From Schlegelella_A sp038258415 (lineage in GTDB: Bacteria > Pseudomonadota > Gammaproteobacteria > Burkholderiales > Burkholderiaceae_C): DNA of 15,033 nt. The DNA is taken from assembly GCA_038258415.1 (NCBI GenBank), contig JBBSPY010000061.1:1-15033 (forward strand), in the 5' to 3' direction. Positions 14,941 to 15,033 of the stretch are shown here, piece after piece. Both the position numbers and the translations under genes were made by a program. Positions within the stretch are counted from its first letter, which is position 1. Every line of letters starts with the position of its first letter. Under the pieces are notes generated by a model, which searched no databases, was not told where the DNA came from, and saw only the letters and a program-made list of their open reading frames with translations.

Positions 14941-15033
14941 GCCGGGCGGTGGCGCGACGCGGGGGCGTGGGCCGAGGCCCGGTGCCCGGCGCCGGGGGGG
15001 CCCCGGGGGGAAAAGCGGGGGACGCCGGCGGCG
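14941..15033. other. G/C-homopolymer-rich window edge, no feature recognised
   Basis: The last 93 bases hold runs of 4 to 7 identical bases (G7, C4, G6, A4, G5) unlike the rest of the window. None of the minus-strand frames gives a recognisable HAD N-terminus. I read this as a low-quality contig end and see no gene or regulatory site in it. Confidence 0.5.

Noticed and set aside
1..15033. tRNA, rRNA, CRISPR arrays, insertion sequences or attachment sites
   Set aside because: I saw no cloverleaf-type gene, no regularly spaced direct repeats, no transposase-like reading frame and no terminal inverted repeats with target duplications.

Overview
The window is the structural half of a type VI secretion system (T6SS) locus from a GC-rich bacterium. 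Gene content, GC-rich wobble positions and an HSI-I-like gene order suggest a proteobacterium, most likely beta or gamma, but I cannot name a genus. Every real gene lies on the minus strand, so transcription runs from high to low coordinates. The many long plus-strand open frames are GC-rich shadows.

Layout in transcription order: (1) The right edge, about 14941-15033, is a G/C-homopolymer-rich stretch of doubtful quality. (2) A frame-disrupted HAD-like phosphatase gene follows. (3) A roughly 160-base gap holds a good sigma70-type promoter (TTGACG, 17 bp, TACAAC) with a small inverted repeat just upstream. (4) The sheath and tube genes are tssA, tssB, tssC and a canonical hcp. (5) An unusual accessory cassette comes next: two more divergent Hcp-family genes (191 aa, and 267 aa with a large insertion), then a 199-aa protein with four Cys-pair zinc-ribbon-like clusters. 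(6) The accessory and baseplate genes are tagJ (ImpE family), tssE, tssF and tssG. (7) tssH (ClpV) follows. (8) vgrG runs off the left edge. Genes overlap or sit close together throughout, so one operon is likely.

Without the cassette, the order tssA-tssB-tssC-hcp-tagJ-tssE-tssF-tssG-clpV-vgrG is that of Pseudomonas aeruginosa HSI-I, the TagJ-containing T6SS clade. TssB/TssC form the contractile sheath, Hcp the inner tube and VgrG the tip. TssE, TssF and TssG belong to the baseplate, TssA helps sheath assembly, TagJ binds the sheath and ClpV recycles it. The membrane complex (tssJ, tssL, tssM), tssK, PAAR, effector and immunity genes are not in the window.

The most interesting feature is the block between hcp and tagJ: three consecutive, strongly diverged Hcp-fold genes plus a multi-zinc-ribbon protein, with a strong hairpin separating the canonical hcp from the rest.
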